From Rhodoferax koreense (GTDB taxonomy: Bacteria; Pseudomonadota; Gammaproteobacteria; Burkholderiales; Burkholderiaceae_C), in NCBI RefSeq assembly GCF_001955695.1, contig NZ_CP019236.1, positions 2,852,001 through 2,916,000 of the forward strand: a DNA stretch of 64,000 bases. Reading direction: 5' to 3'. The notes under the pieces were generated by a model. The model was not told the DNA's origin. It did no database searches and worked only from the letters and a program-made list of their open reading frames with translations. Positions 19,546 to 30,312 of this stretch are shown one piece after another. A program made the position numbers and the translations under genes. Numbering within the stretch: position 1 is the first letter of the stretch; each line of letters opens with the position of its first letter.

Positions 19546-21837
19546 CTAGTGCGCGTGGCCGGCGTGCGCGGTGTCGTGGTCGTGCACAGCGGTGGGGCGG
19601 GGGGGCGGCATGGCCTGCGGCTGATGCGCGCCGGGGCCGCCGCGCATCAGCCGCAGGCCGTTGGCCACGACCAGGAGGCTGGCGCCCATGTCGGCGAACA
19701 CGGCCATCCACATGCTGGCCGTGCCGAACACCGCGAGCGCGAAGAAAACCAGTTTGATGCCGATCGCGATGACGATGTTCTGCCACAACACGGCATGGGC
19801 GCGACGCGAGAACGCGATGGTGGTGGCGATGCGGCGCAGGTCGTCGGTCATGATCACCACGTCGGCGGCTTCCATGGCAATGTCGGTGCCGGCGCCGCCC
19901 ATGGCGAAACCGATGTCGGCCCGGGCCAGTGCCGGCGCGTCGTTGATGCCGTCGCCCACCATGGCGGTCGGGCCGTAGCGGCGCTGCATGTCCTCGATAG
20001 CGGCGAGCTTGTCTTCAGGCAGCAGCTGGCCACGTGCATCCTGGATGCCGGCCTGTTGCGCCACGTGGCGGGCGGTGGCGGCGTTGTCGCCGGTCAGCAT
20101 CACCGGCGTGACGCCCATGGCCTGAAGTTCGGCCACGGCGGCGCGCGAAGAGGGCTTGATCGTGTCGGCCACGGCGAACACGGCCAGCGGCAAGCCATCG
20201 GTCGTGAGCAGGCTCACCGAATGGCCATCGGCCTCGTACCTGGCGAGCCATGCCTGCAGGCCGGCCGCGCCCGGCGCGCTCAGCAGCCGCTGATTGCCGA
20301 GCGCGAAGACACGGCCGCGCAGCGCACCCTGCACGCCCCGGCCGGGCAGGGCGGTGAAGTCCTCGACGGCTTCGTGTGCCGCTGGCAGGCCGCCTGCGAT
20401 GGCGCGCGAGACCGGATGGTCGGACCGGGCCGCCAGGCTCGACGCCAGCAAGGCCAGATCGTCGCGCGACCACTGGCCCGCGTCCAACGCCTGCCAGTCC
20501 ACCAGGCGTGGCTTGCCTTCGGTGAGTGTGCCGGTCTTGTCCAGCGCCACGGCCTTGAGTTTGCGCGCCTCCTCGAGGTAGACACCCCCCTTGATCAGGA
20601 TGCCGCGTCGCGCGGCCGCCGTGAGCCCGCTGACCACCGTGACCGGCGTGGCGATCACTAGCGCGCACGGGCAGGCGATCACCAGCAGCACCAGCGCCTT
20701 GTACAGCGCCGCGGCCCAGGCCCAATCGAAGAAGAGTGGTGGCACGATCGCCACGGCGAGTGCGAGCCCGAACACGGCCGGCGTGTAGACGGCGGCGAAG
20801 CGGTCCACGAAGCGCTGCGTCGGCGCCCGGCTGCCCTGGGCTTCTTCCACCGCGTGGATGATGCGCGCCAGGGTGGAGTTTCCGGCTTCGGCCGTCACGC
20901 GGAATTCGAGCCCGCCGGAGGTGTTGACGGTGCCGGCGAAGACGGGGTCGCCCGCGGACTTCTCGACCGGGATGCTTTCGCCGGTGACGGCCGACTGGTC
21001 GACCGCGCTGCGGCCATCGGTGACCGCACCGTCGAGTGCGATGCGTTCGCCGGGCTTCACGCGCACGATGGCACCGAGGGCGACGGAACGCGCCGGCGTG
21101 GCCTGCCAGCGGCCGTCGGCCTGGCGTACTTCGGCGGTCTCCGGCGCAAGCGCCAGCAGGCCCTGGATCGCGCCGCGCGCACCATCGACCGCCCGGGCTT
21201 CGATCATCTCCGCGATGGCGTAGAGCGCCATCACCATCGCCGCCTCGGGCCACTCGCCCAGCAGGAAGGCGCCGGTCACCGCCACGCTCATGAGCGCGTT
21301 GATGTTGAGGCGCAGATGCCGCAGTGCGACCAGGCCCTTCTGGTAGGTTTCCACGCCGGCGAGCCAGATCGCCACGGCGGCCACGGCCATGCCGGCCAGC
21401 TTCCAGGGCAGGGCGTCCGGTGCAAAGAACGCGACGGCTTCGGCGGCGATGGCCAGCCCGAGTGCGGTGGCCAGGCGCATGGTGCCGCCGGCCATGCCGG
21501 CGCCATGTTCGTGCAGATGGCCTTGCGGCGCATCGGCTTCGGCGGATTGCCGCTGCGGGTCGTAACCGGCCTTGCGGATCGCGTCGAGCGCGGGCGGCAG
21601 CGCGGCCTCTTCCGCATCGATGACCAAGGTGCGGGCACCGAGATGGAAACGCAGGCTGCGGATACCCGCCAGCGGTTCGAGCACCCGGCGGATGTCGGAC
21701 TCCTCGGCGGCGCAGTCCATGCTCGCGATGCGGAAGGCCTGGCCGCGTTCGTCGGCGCCCGGCTTGAAGCCCGCCGCTGGCGCCAGGGATGGCGCGCAGC
21801 AGTCGTGGTCGTGTCCGGCATGTGGATGGGTGGTCAT
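19546..21837 (-). CDS. cadA: Heavy-metal P-type ATPase (Zn2+/Cd2+/Pb2+ efflux)
   Basis: 763 residues from the ATG heading MTTHPHAGHDHD; a longer frame would run through the promoter. It has a His-rich N-terminus, a metal-binding domain with the MDCAAEE motif (one Cys plus Glu, typical of Zn/Cd/Pb pumps) and TGES. It also has the membrane ion site ACPCALV near residue 390, the phosphorylated Asp in DKTGTLT near 431, SDHPVSRAI and GDGINDAPAL, and a His-rich end. It exports divalent soft metals across the inner membrane. It is divergent from a Cd/Pb-type MerR regulator that shares its promoter region. CadA and ZntA are equivalent names here. Confidence 0.92.
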   Translation of the reverse strand: MTTHPHAGHDHDCCAPSLAPAAGFKPGADERGQAFRIASMDCAAEESDIRRVLEPLAGIRSLRFHLGARTLVIDAEEAALPPALDAIRKAGYDPQRQSAEADAPQGHLHEHGAGMAGGTMRLATALGLAIAAEAVAFFAPDALPWKLAGMAVAAVAIWLAGVETYQKGLVALRHLRLNINALMSVAVTGAFLLGEWPEAAMVMALYAIAEMIEARAVDGARGAIQGLLALAPETAEVRQADGRWQATPARSVALGAIVRVKPGERIALDGAVTDGRSAVDQSAVTGESIPVEKSAGDPVFAGTVNTSGGLEFRVTAEAGNSTLARIIHAVEEAQGSRAPTQRFVDRFAAVYTPAVFGLALAVAIVPPLFFDWAWAAALYKALVLLVIACPCALVIATPVTVVSGLTAAARRGILIKGGVYLEEARKLKAVALDKTGTLTEGKPRLVDWQALDAGQWSRDDLALLASSLAARSDHPVSRAIAGGLPAAHEAVEDFTALPGRGVQGALRGRVFALGNQRLLSAPGAAGLQAWLARYEADGHSVSLLTTDGLPLAVFAVADTIKPSSRAAVAELQAMGVTPVMLTGDNAATARHVAQQAGIQDARGQLLPEDKLAAIEDMQRRYGPTAMVGDGINDAPALARADIGFAMGGAGTDIAMEAADVVIMTDDLRRIATTIAFSRRAHAVLWQNIVIAIGIKLVFFALAVFGTASMWMAVFADMGASLLVVANGLRLMRGGPGAHQPQAMPPPRPTAVHDHDTAHAGHAH

Positions 21838-21869
21838 TCGGCGTATTCCTGGTAAGGCCTTGATTGGAA

Positions 21870-21893
21870 ACCCTGAAGTCGCTAGAGGGTCAA
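21870..21893 (-). promoter_or_regulatory. MerR-type metal-responsive promoter of the efflux ATPase
   Basis: Read on the minus strand, a -35 TTGACC (21888-21893) is followed by the dyad ACCCT-CTAGCGACTTC-AGGGT (21870-21890) and then a weak TCCAAT at a long 19-20 bp spacing. A long spacer filled by a dyad is the signature of MerR-controlled promoters, and the half-sites resemble PbrR and ZntR operators. On the + strand TATACT (21898-21903) can serve as the -10 of the regulator gene. Confidence 0.75.
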
Positions 21894-21928
21894 GTCCTAT
21901 ACTGAAGCAAGGCTTTAGGAGCAGCAAC

Positions 21929-22357
21929 ATGCGCATCAAGGAACTCGGCCAGGCCACCGGCGTCGAGGTCGAAACCATCCGTTTCTACGAGAAGGAAGGC
22001 CTGCTGCCGGCGCCGGCTCGCAGCGACAACGGTTACCGCGACTACACGGCGGCCCACCTCGAACGGCTGGCCTTCGTGCGGCACTGCCGCGCGCTGGACA
22101 TGCCGTTGTCCGACGTGAAGCGCCTGCTCGACCTGAGCGATGCGCCGGCTGGCGATTGCGCCGACGTCGACCGGCTGGTGGACGCTCAACTCGCCCGCGT
22201 GCGCGCCCGGCTGCAAAGCATGCAGGCGTTGGAAAAACAATTGGTGCAGCTGCGTTCGCTGTGCAGCGGGGAACACGGCCAGGGCGAATGCGGCATCCTG
22301 CATGAGCTCGTGGCGGCGGCACACGGCGAAGCCTGCGCCTGCCACGTGACGGCCTGA
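21929..22357 (+). CDS. cadR: MerR-family metal regulator, CadR/PbrR type
   Basis: 142 residues with an N-terminal winged helix (MRIKELGQATGVEVETIRFY) and a dimerisation helix. Cys77, Cys112 and Cys121 occupy the positions of the Cd/Pb-binding cysteines of CadR and PbrR. The C-terminal tail adds a further His/Cys cluster, HGEACACH. It starts at the ATG after AGGAG. It would repress and, with metal bound, activate the divergent ATPase gene by untwisting the 19-20 bp spacer at 21870-21893. Confidence 0.9.
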   Translation: MRIKELGQATGVEVETIRFYEKEGLLPAPARSDNGYRDYTAAHLERLAFVRHCRALDMPLSDVKRLLDLSDAPAGDCADVDRLVDAQLARVRARLQSMQALEKQLVQLRSLCSGEHGQGECGILHELVAAAHGEACACHVTA

Positions 22358-22381
22358 GCGCCGGGGCTTTTCTTTTCTCCG

Positions 22382-22855
22382 TTAACGGTTGCGCGACTTC
22401 ATCGCGCGTTCCACTTCGCGTTTGCCTTCGCGGTCCTTGATGGTGTCGCGCTTGTCGTGTTCGGCCTTGCCCTTGGCCAGCGCGATCTCGCACTTGACCT
22501 TGCCCGCTTTCCAGTGCAGGTTCAGCGGCACCAGGGTGTAGCCCTTCTGGTCCACCTTGACGATCAGCTTCTTGATCTCTTCCTTGTGCAGCAGCAGCTT
22601 CTTGGTGCGCACCGCATCGGGAGTGATGTGCGTCGAGGCGCTTTTAAGCGGATTGATCTGGCAGCCGATGACGAACAGCTCGCCATCGCGCACCACCACG
22701 TAGCCATCGGTGAGCTGCACCTTGCCTTCGCGCAGCGCCTTGACCTCCCAGCCTTCGAGCACGAGCCCGGCTTCGAAACGTTCCTCGAAGAAATAGTTGT
22801 AGGCGGCCTTCTTGTTGTCGGCAATGCGGGAAGAGGTATCAGGTTTCTTGGCCAT
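22382..22855 (-). CDS. smpB: SsrA-binding protein SmpB
   Basis: 157 residues, the standard length, from the ATG heading MAKKPDTS. The OB-fold with [14 protein letters not shown], the TRKLLLH-like [10 protein letters not shown] and the basic C-terminal tail [14 protein letters not shown] are all present. It binds tmRNA and rescues stalled ribosomes. It is divergent from ratA with a 69-base gap, the usual order in Burkholderiales. The tmRNA gene itself is not in this window. Confidence 0.97.
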   Translation of the reverse strand: MAKKPDTSSRIADNKKAAYNYFFEERFEAGLVLEGWEVKALREGKVQLTDGYVVVRDGELFVIGCQINPLKSASTHITPDAVRTKKLLLHKEEIKKLIVKVDQKGYTLVPLNLHWKAGKVKCEIALAKGKAEHDKRDTIKDREGKREVERAMKSRNR

Positions 22856-22924
22856 GGGGTCACAGTTGGGGGCGTCGGGCAATTCGGCAAGGCTTGTCTA
22901 CAATCCCGCGCAGCCTTGCATTCT

Positions 22925-23365
22925 ATGAAAAACGTTCATAAGTCCGTCCTGATCTGGTACAGCCCCGAAGAAATGTTCGCCCTCGTGACAGCGGTGGACA
23001 AATACCCGGAGTTTCTGCCCTGGTGCGACCGTGCGGCCGTGTTGAGCACCGACACCGAGGGCATGACGGCCGAAGTCGGCATCGCCTTCAGCGGCCTGCG
23101 TCAGACCTTCACCACGCGCAACACCCACGTTCCAGGCCGCCAGGTGACGATGAAACTGGTCAAGGGACCGTTCTCGAAACTCGACGGCGTTTGGACCTTC
23201 GCCCCGGTGGGCGACGGCCAGCAGCGCGCCTGCCGGGTGGAACTCCAGCTCAACTACGGCTTCGACAACATCGCGCTGTCGGCACTGGTCGGCCCGGTGT
23301 TCGACCGCATCGCCGGCAGCCTGGTGGATGCCTTCGTGAAGCGCGCCGAACAGGTCTACGGCTGA
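22925..23365 (+). CDS. ratA: RatA/Coq10-family START-domain protein
   Basis: 146 residues with the Coq10/START fold: VHKSVLIWYSPEEMFALV at the start, YPEFLPWCDRA near residue 28 and KGPFSKLDGVW near 78. E. coli RatA was described as an inhibitor of 70S ribosome association, while related proteins bind ubiquinone; both roles are known for the family and not separable here. It is followed five bases later by rnfH, the conserved ratA-rnfH pair. Confidence 0.9.
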   Translation: MKNVHKSVLIWYSPEEMFALVTAVDKYPEFLPWCDRAAVLSTDTEGMTAEVGIAFSGLRQTFTTRNTHVPGRQVTMKLVKGPFSKLDGVWTFAPVGDGQQRACRVELQLNYGFDNIALSALVGPVFDRIAGSLVDAFVKRAEQVYG

Positions 23366-23370
23366 CTGCC

Positions 23371-23721
23371 ATGGCTGGCGACACGCCCCGCCTCCACGTC
23401 GCCGTCGTGTACGCGGCGGCACCGAGGCAAGTGGTCGAACTCGAAGTGACGCTGCACGATGGGGCTTGCGTGCAGGACGCGCTGGCGCACCCGGCGGTGT
23501 CGAGCGCGTTGGCCGCGGCCGGGCTTTCGCCGGGCCGGATCGGCATCTGGGGGCGCCAGGTCGAAGGCCGGCAGCGTCTGAAAGAGGGCGATCGCGTCGA
23601 GGTGTACCGGCCGCTGCTCGTCGATCCGAAGACAGCCCGGCGCGAACGTTTTGCCACCCAGGGCGCGCGCGCAACCGGCCTGTTCGCCAAGAAACGTGCT
23701 GGCGCCAAGGCCGGCTACTGA
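23371..23721 (+). CDS. rnfH: RnfH-family ubiquitin-like protein
   Basis: 116 residues, ubiquitin-like beta-grasp, with RLHVAVVYA at the start and the conserved EGDRVEVYRPLLVDPKTARR near residue 72. RnfH (also called RatB) sits next to ratA in most proteobacteria. Its biochemical role is unproven. The C-terminal 20 residues are basic and probably disordered. Confidence 0.9.
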   Translation: MAGDTPRLHVAVVYAAAPRQVVELEVTLHDGACVQDALAHPAVSSALAAAGLSPGRIGIWGRQVEGRQRLKEGDRVEVYRPLLVDPKTARRERFATQGARATGLFAKKRAGAKAGY

Positions 23722-23729
23722 CCGGCCGG

Positions 23730-24215
23730 TCAGCGGCAGTCCGCCGCGATGATCTCCTGGAGCCGCTTGGTTTCGGCGGCACGCGCCGCATCGTCCAGGA
23801 TTTCGCGTTCGCCCTGGGCATTGGTGCGCGCGATGCGCAGACCGGAATCGAAGGACGCCTTGGCCTGGCGTGAACGGGTGCAGTTTTCCGCGCGCGCGGC
23901 GGCGATCCTGGCTTCCTCCGCCTTCTTCTTGGCGGCCTCGGCCTCCTCGGCCAGTTTTTTCTTCTCTTCGAGCGCCGGGTCCGTGCCCTTCGCCTGGGGC
24001 GCGGCGGGCGTGGCGGCGGCATCCACGGCGACCGGCGGCGGAGCAGGGCGGTTGCCGCCCGGCCGGCGCAGGATGTTCTTGTCGGGAATGTCGGACGGCG
24101 GTGCGCGGTCGCTGAACACCTTGTTGCCATCCTTGTCCACCCACTGCCATTGGGCCGACGCCGCTAGGGCGAAACCGAGGCCGGCGGTCAGGACGAGGGT
24201 CTTGAAAAGCTGCAT
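23730..24215 (-). CDS. DUF4124-domain exported protein
   Basis: 161 residues. Signal peptide of about 21 residues ([21 protein letters not shown]), then the DUF4124 core [19 protein letters not shown] Pro/Ala-rich stretch follows, then a Lys/Glu/Ala helical segment (about residues 80-115) and a Cys pair (Cys112 and Cys160) that could form a disulfide. DUF4124 proteins are periplasmic and of unknown function. It converges with rnfH and is divergent from guaB. Confidence 0.85.
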   Translation of the reverse strand: MQLFKTLVLTAGLGFALAASAQWQWVDKDGNKVFSDRAPPSDIPDKNILRRPGGNRPAPPPVAVDAAATPAAPQAKGTDPALEEKKKLAEEAEAAKKKAEEARIAAARAENCTRSRQAKASFDSGLRIARTNAQGEREILDDAARAAETKRLQEIIAADCR

Positions 24216-24368
24216 CCAGTCAGTTTAGCGCCGGGGGCGTCGGATGAACATGCCGCAGCCTGCGCGATTTGCGCTTTATCCGAAAAGACTTTGCTGGAAA
24301 CGGTTACAAGGCGTAGGCGGATGTGTCGCGCCTCGCGCCCTAGTACAATCGGTCTTTTGGAGCTTTGA

Positions 24369-25841
<1,473 letters not shown>

Positions 25842-25886
25842 GTTTGCGGTGTATACCGTTTTCTCGTTAACCAGAAGGAGTATTTG

Positions 25887-26384
25887 ATGGGAATGATCTC
25901 GTTTTTGAAGGAAGCCGGCGAAAAACTGTTCGGCAAGTCCCCGGAGATTGCCGCCGTGGTGGCGGAGCCGAGCAATGCCGAGAAGGTCGCAGCCGCCAAC
26001 GCTGCGGCGGCCAACGCCATCGGCAGCTACATCCGTGCCCAGAATCTGCCTGCGGACCAGCTGACCATCACCTTCGACGGCGCGACCCAGTTCGTCACCG
26101 TCGCGGGCACGGTGGCCGACCAGGCGACGAAGGAAAAGATCGTGCTGTGCTGCGGCAACGTGCAGAACGTGGCCGGGGTGAATGACCAGATCGAGACCAG
26201 CCAACCCGCTGACGCCTCGCAATACCACTTGGTCGAACGCGGCGACACGCTGAGCGCCATTGCCAAGAAGTTCTACGGCAACGCGAACGCCTATCCGACG
26301 ATCTTCGAAGCCAACAAGCCGATGCTGAGCGACCCCGACAAGATCTACCCAGGGCAATTGCTGCGGATTCCGCCGCAGGCCTGA
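25887..26384 (+). CDS. lysM: BON and LysM domain protein (YgaU/Kbp-like)
   Basis: 165 residues with no signal peptide. A BON domain (about 45-105, ending VAGVNDQIE) and a LysM domain (about 113-163, [20 protein letters not shown]). The start is the ATG six bases after AAGGAG. The layout matches E. coli YgaU/Kbp, a cytoplasmic potassium-binding protein, even though LysM usually binds peptidoglycan. It sits between guaB and guaA and is followed by an intrinsic terminator. Confidence 0.88.
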   Translation: MGMISFLKEAGEKLFGKSPEIAAVVAEPSNAEKVAAANAAAANAIGSYIRAQNLPADQLTITFDGATQFVTVAGTVADQATKEKIVLCCGNVQNVAGVNDQIETSQPADASQYHLVERGDTLSAIAKKFYGNANAYPTIFEANKPMLSDPDKIYPGQLLRIPPQA

Positions 26385-26405
26385 AACCAGGTTCCAGTTC
26401 CGTCC

Positions 26406-26429
26406 CGGGCAGCCCTGCTGCCCGTTTTT
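26406..26429 (+). terminator. Intrinsic terminator immediately before guaA
   Basis: CGGGCAG-CCCTG-CTGCCCG forms a perfect 7-bp GC stem, followed by TTTTTC and a further T-run. It lies only 11 bases before the guaA start codon, so transcripts from guaB/lysM should mostly stop here unless read-through occurs. Confidence 0.85.
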
Positions 26430-26440
26430 CATTTTTGACC

Positions 26441-28060
<1,620 letters not shown>

Positions 28061-28134
28061 GGGTAAAGCCCTTCTTCAAATCATCGGCTTGCGAGGCAAG
28101 TCGATGATGCGCGAGCTGCTTGCCGTTGATTTCG

Positions 28135-29409
28135 TCACTGTACGGCCAGTGTCAGCGTCAGGCCATTTCTGCGTTCGAAGGCTCGAATGCGGTCAATCAG
28201 GTCTTCGTTCAGCCGTTGGCCGGCCGACAACAGCAGTACGCCCTCGGGTGACATGAAATCCTCTGTCAACGTCTGGCCAGCGCGCAGTTCCGCGGTGCGC
28301 AGGCGCAGCGACGGCGCGCTCGGGCTGGGTGGCGCGGCCGAAAACAGGCCTGCGAAGGCATCGATGACGTTCGGGTCGAACCGGCTTCCGCGCCCGGCGA
28401 TCACGGCGCGGCGGGCATCGAGCGGGCTCTGCGCCTGGCCATCGATGCGGCCGCTGCGCAAGTCCTCGTAGGTATCCGCCACCGCCAGGATGCGGGCGCC
28501 GAGCGGGATCGCCGCGCCACACAGTCCGTCCGGGAAACCTCGTCCGTCCCAACGCTCGTGATGGGAGCGGATCAGCGGTGCGACACCCTGCATGTCGTCG
28601 CTGGCCAGCAGGGCCTGCTCGCCGAGCACCGGGTGCAGCCGGTAACGGCGCAGTTCGTCGCCGCCGAGCCGGTGCAGTGGCCGCGTCAGCACCGCGTCGC
28701 TGAGGCCGATGTGGCCGATGTCGTGCAGCAGCGCGGCAATCGGCAGATCGCGCGCGGCTTCGGCATCGAGCGCCATGACTTGCGCAATGCGGCGCGCCAG
28801 ATCGGCGACCTGGCGCGCGTGCCCGACCTGGGCGCTATCGCGCAACTCGATCAACGCAGTGAAGGCTTTGATCGAGGTCAGGTAGTTGCGCTTGAGCCGC
28901 CCGTTGGCGGTGGCCAGTTCCTCGGTGCGCAGGGCGACGCGGGTTTCCAGTCCCGCGTTCATCGCCTTCAGTTCGTCGTTCTGCCGTTGGGTAAGCCGCT
29001 CGAGGGCGTCTTTGTCGGCTTCGAGTTGCTGCCGTTCGGCGACTTGGCGCAGGGTGAGCACCAGTTCTTCGTCGTTCCAGGGTTTGGCGATGTAGCGGTG
29101 CAGCTGGCCGCGATTGATCGCGGCGATCGTCGAGTCCAGATCGGCCTGGCCCGTCAGCAGCAGCCGCGCGGTTCGCGGCCAGTTCTGGCTGACCCGTTCG
29201 AGCAGCTACACACCATTCATGTCCGGCATGCGCATGTCAGACAGCACGGCGTTGACGGGTTCGGTGGCGAGCAGCGCCAGCGCCGCTTGCGCATGTCCAG
29301 CCGTCAGGATGCGCCAGCCCGTGGCGCGGAACACCCGCCGCAGTGCGGCCAGGATGTTCGGCTCGTCGTCGACGGCGAGCAGCGTCCAGGGCGGGTTGGC
29401 GGCCGTCAT
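28135..29409 (-). pseudogene. REC-HD-GYP response regulator interrupted by an in-frame amber codon
   Basis: The frame runs from an ATG at 29409 (overlapping the kinase stop, ATGA) to 28135, 424 codons plus one internal TAG at 29206-29208 (codon 68). Before it is a receiver domain start with VDDE and the phosphoacceptor Asp58 in [12 protein letters not shown]. After it, in the same frame, come LLERVSQNWPRTARLLLTGQ and YIAKPWNDEEL, then an HD-GYP domain with HDIGHIG and HHERWDGRGFPDG. The paralogous receiver in the 30313 gene reads GMTGVELL where this reads DMNGV-stop-LL. A single G-to-T change (GAG to TAG) explains it. An internal start at 29061 could give a 308-residue HD-GYP fragment without REC. 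A sequencing error is possible. Confidence 0.85.
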
Positions 29410-30308
29410 GCCGCGACACCTTCGGCGAGCGGGCGCCGCACCGGAAGCGTGACGCGAAAGCACGCGCCGCGGCCCGGTTCGCTGCGCACGTCGATGCGGC
29501 CCTGGTGCTTCTGCACGATGCCATAGGCCAGCGACAGGCCCAGGCCGGTGCCGCGGCCCACCGGCTTCGTGGTGAAGAAGGGGTCGAAGACACGCGGCAG
29601 GTGTTCGGGCGCGATGCCGCAACCGTCGTCCTCCACCTCGATCCAGACCTCGTTCCCGGCGGTGCCGCTGCGCACGACGATCAGGCCGCGCTCCGGGCCG
29701 ACCGCATGGGCCGCGTTCACCAGCAGGTTGAGGAACACCTGGTTGAGCTCCGATGGCAGGCATTCGATATCGGGCAAGGCGCCGTATTCGCGGCGAACGT
29801 CGGCCCGGTACTTGATCTCGTTGGCGACGATGTTCAGCGTCGAGTCGATGCCCTGGTGCAGCGCGGCCCACACCCACTCCTGACGGGTGTCGGCACGCGA
29901 GAAGTCCTTGAGATCCTGGACGATCTTGCGCACGCGCGACAGCCCTTCCTTCGACTCGCCCATCAGCATCGGAATGTCCTGTTTCAGGTAGTCGAGCTCG
30001 ACGCGCGTGCGCAATGCCGCCAGGCGCGTTGCGACGGCGCTGCCGGCCAGCGCCGCTTCGGCCTGCTCGTAGGCTTCGAGCATCTCGAACAGGCGCTCGA
30101 GATAGGTTTCCAGCGTGCCGAAGTTCGAGAACACGTAGCCGATCGGGTTGTTGATCTCGTGCGCTACGCCGGCGGCGAGCTGCCCGATCGACGCCAGCCG
30201 TTCGGACTGCAGCAACTGGTTCTGCGCGCTGCGCAGGCTTTCGTTCAGCGCGTGCAAGGCCTTGTTTGCGCGCTGCAGCGAGATGAGTTCGGATTCGGAC
30301 ATGGGCAT
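29406..30308 (-). CDS. Cytosolic sensor histidine kinase
   Basis: 300 residues from the ATG heading MPMSESEL; a TTG at 30320 and an ATG at 30302 are alternatives. It has no membrane segment and no sensory domain beyond a short N-terminal coiled coil. His50 in VAHEINNP is the phosphorylated residue. The N box ([14 protein letters not shown]), G1 (DDGCGI), F (FDPFFTTK) and G2 (GTGLGL) boxes are intact. It lies between two receiver-domain proteins, overlapping the upstream stop region and the downstream start, so it probably phosphorylates one or both. Confidence 0.92.
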   Translation of the reverse strand: MPMSESELISLQRANKALHALNESLRSAQNQLLQSERLASIGQLAAGVAHEINNPIGYVFSNFGTLETYLERLFEMLEAYEQAEAALAGSAVATRLAALRTRVELDYLKQDIPMLMGESKEGLSRVRKIVQDLKDFSRADTRQEWVWAALHQGIDSTLNIVANEIKYRADVRREYGALPDIECLPSELNQVFLNLLVNAAHAVGPERGLIVVRSGTAGNEVWIEVEDDGCGIAPEHLPRVFDPFFTTKPVGRGTGLGLSLAYGIVQKHQGRIDVRSEPGRGACFRVTLPVRRPLAEGVAA

Positions 30309-30312
30309 CGGC

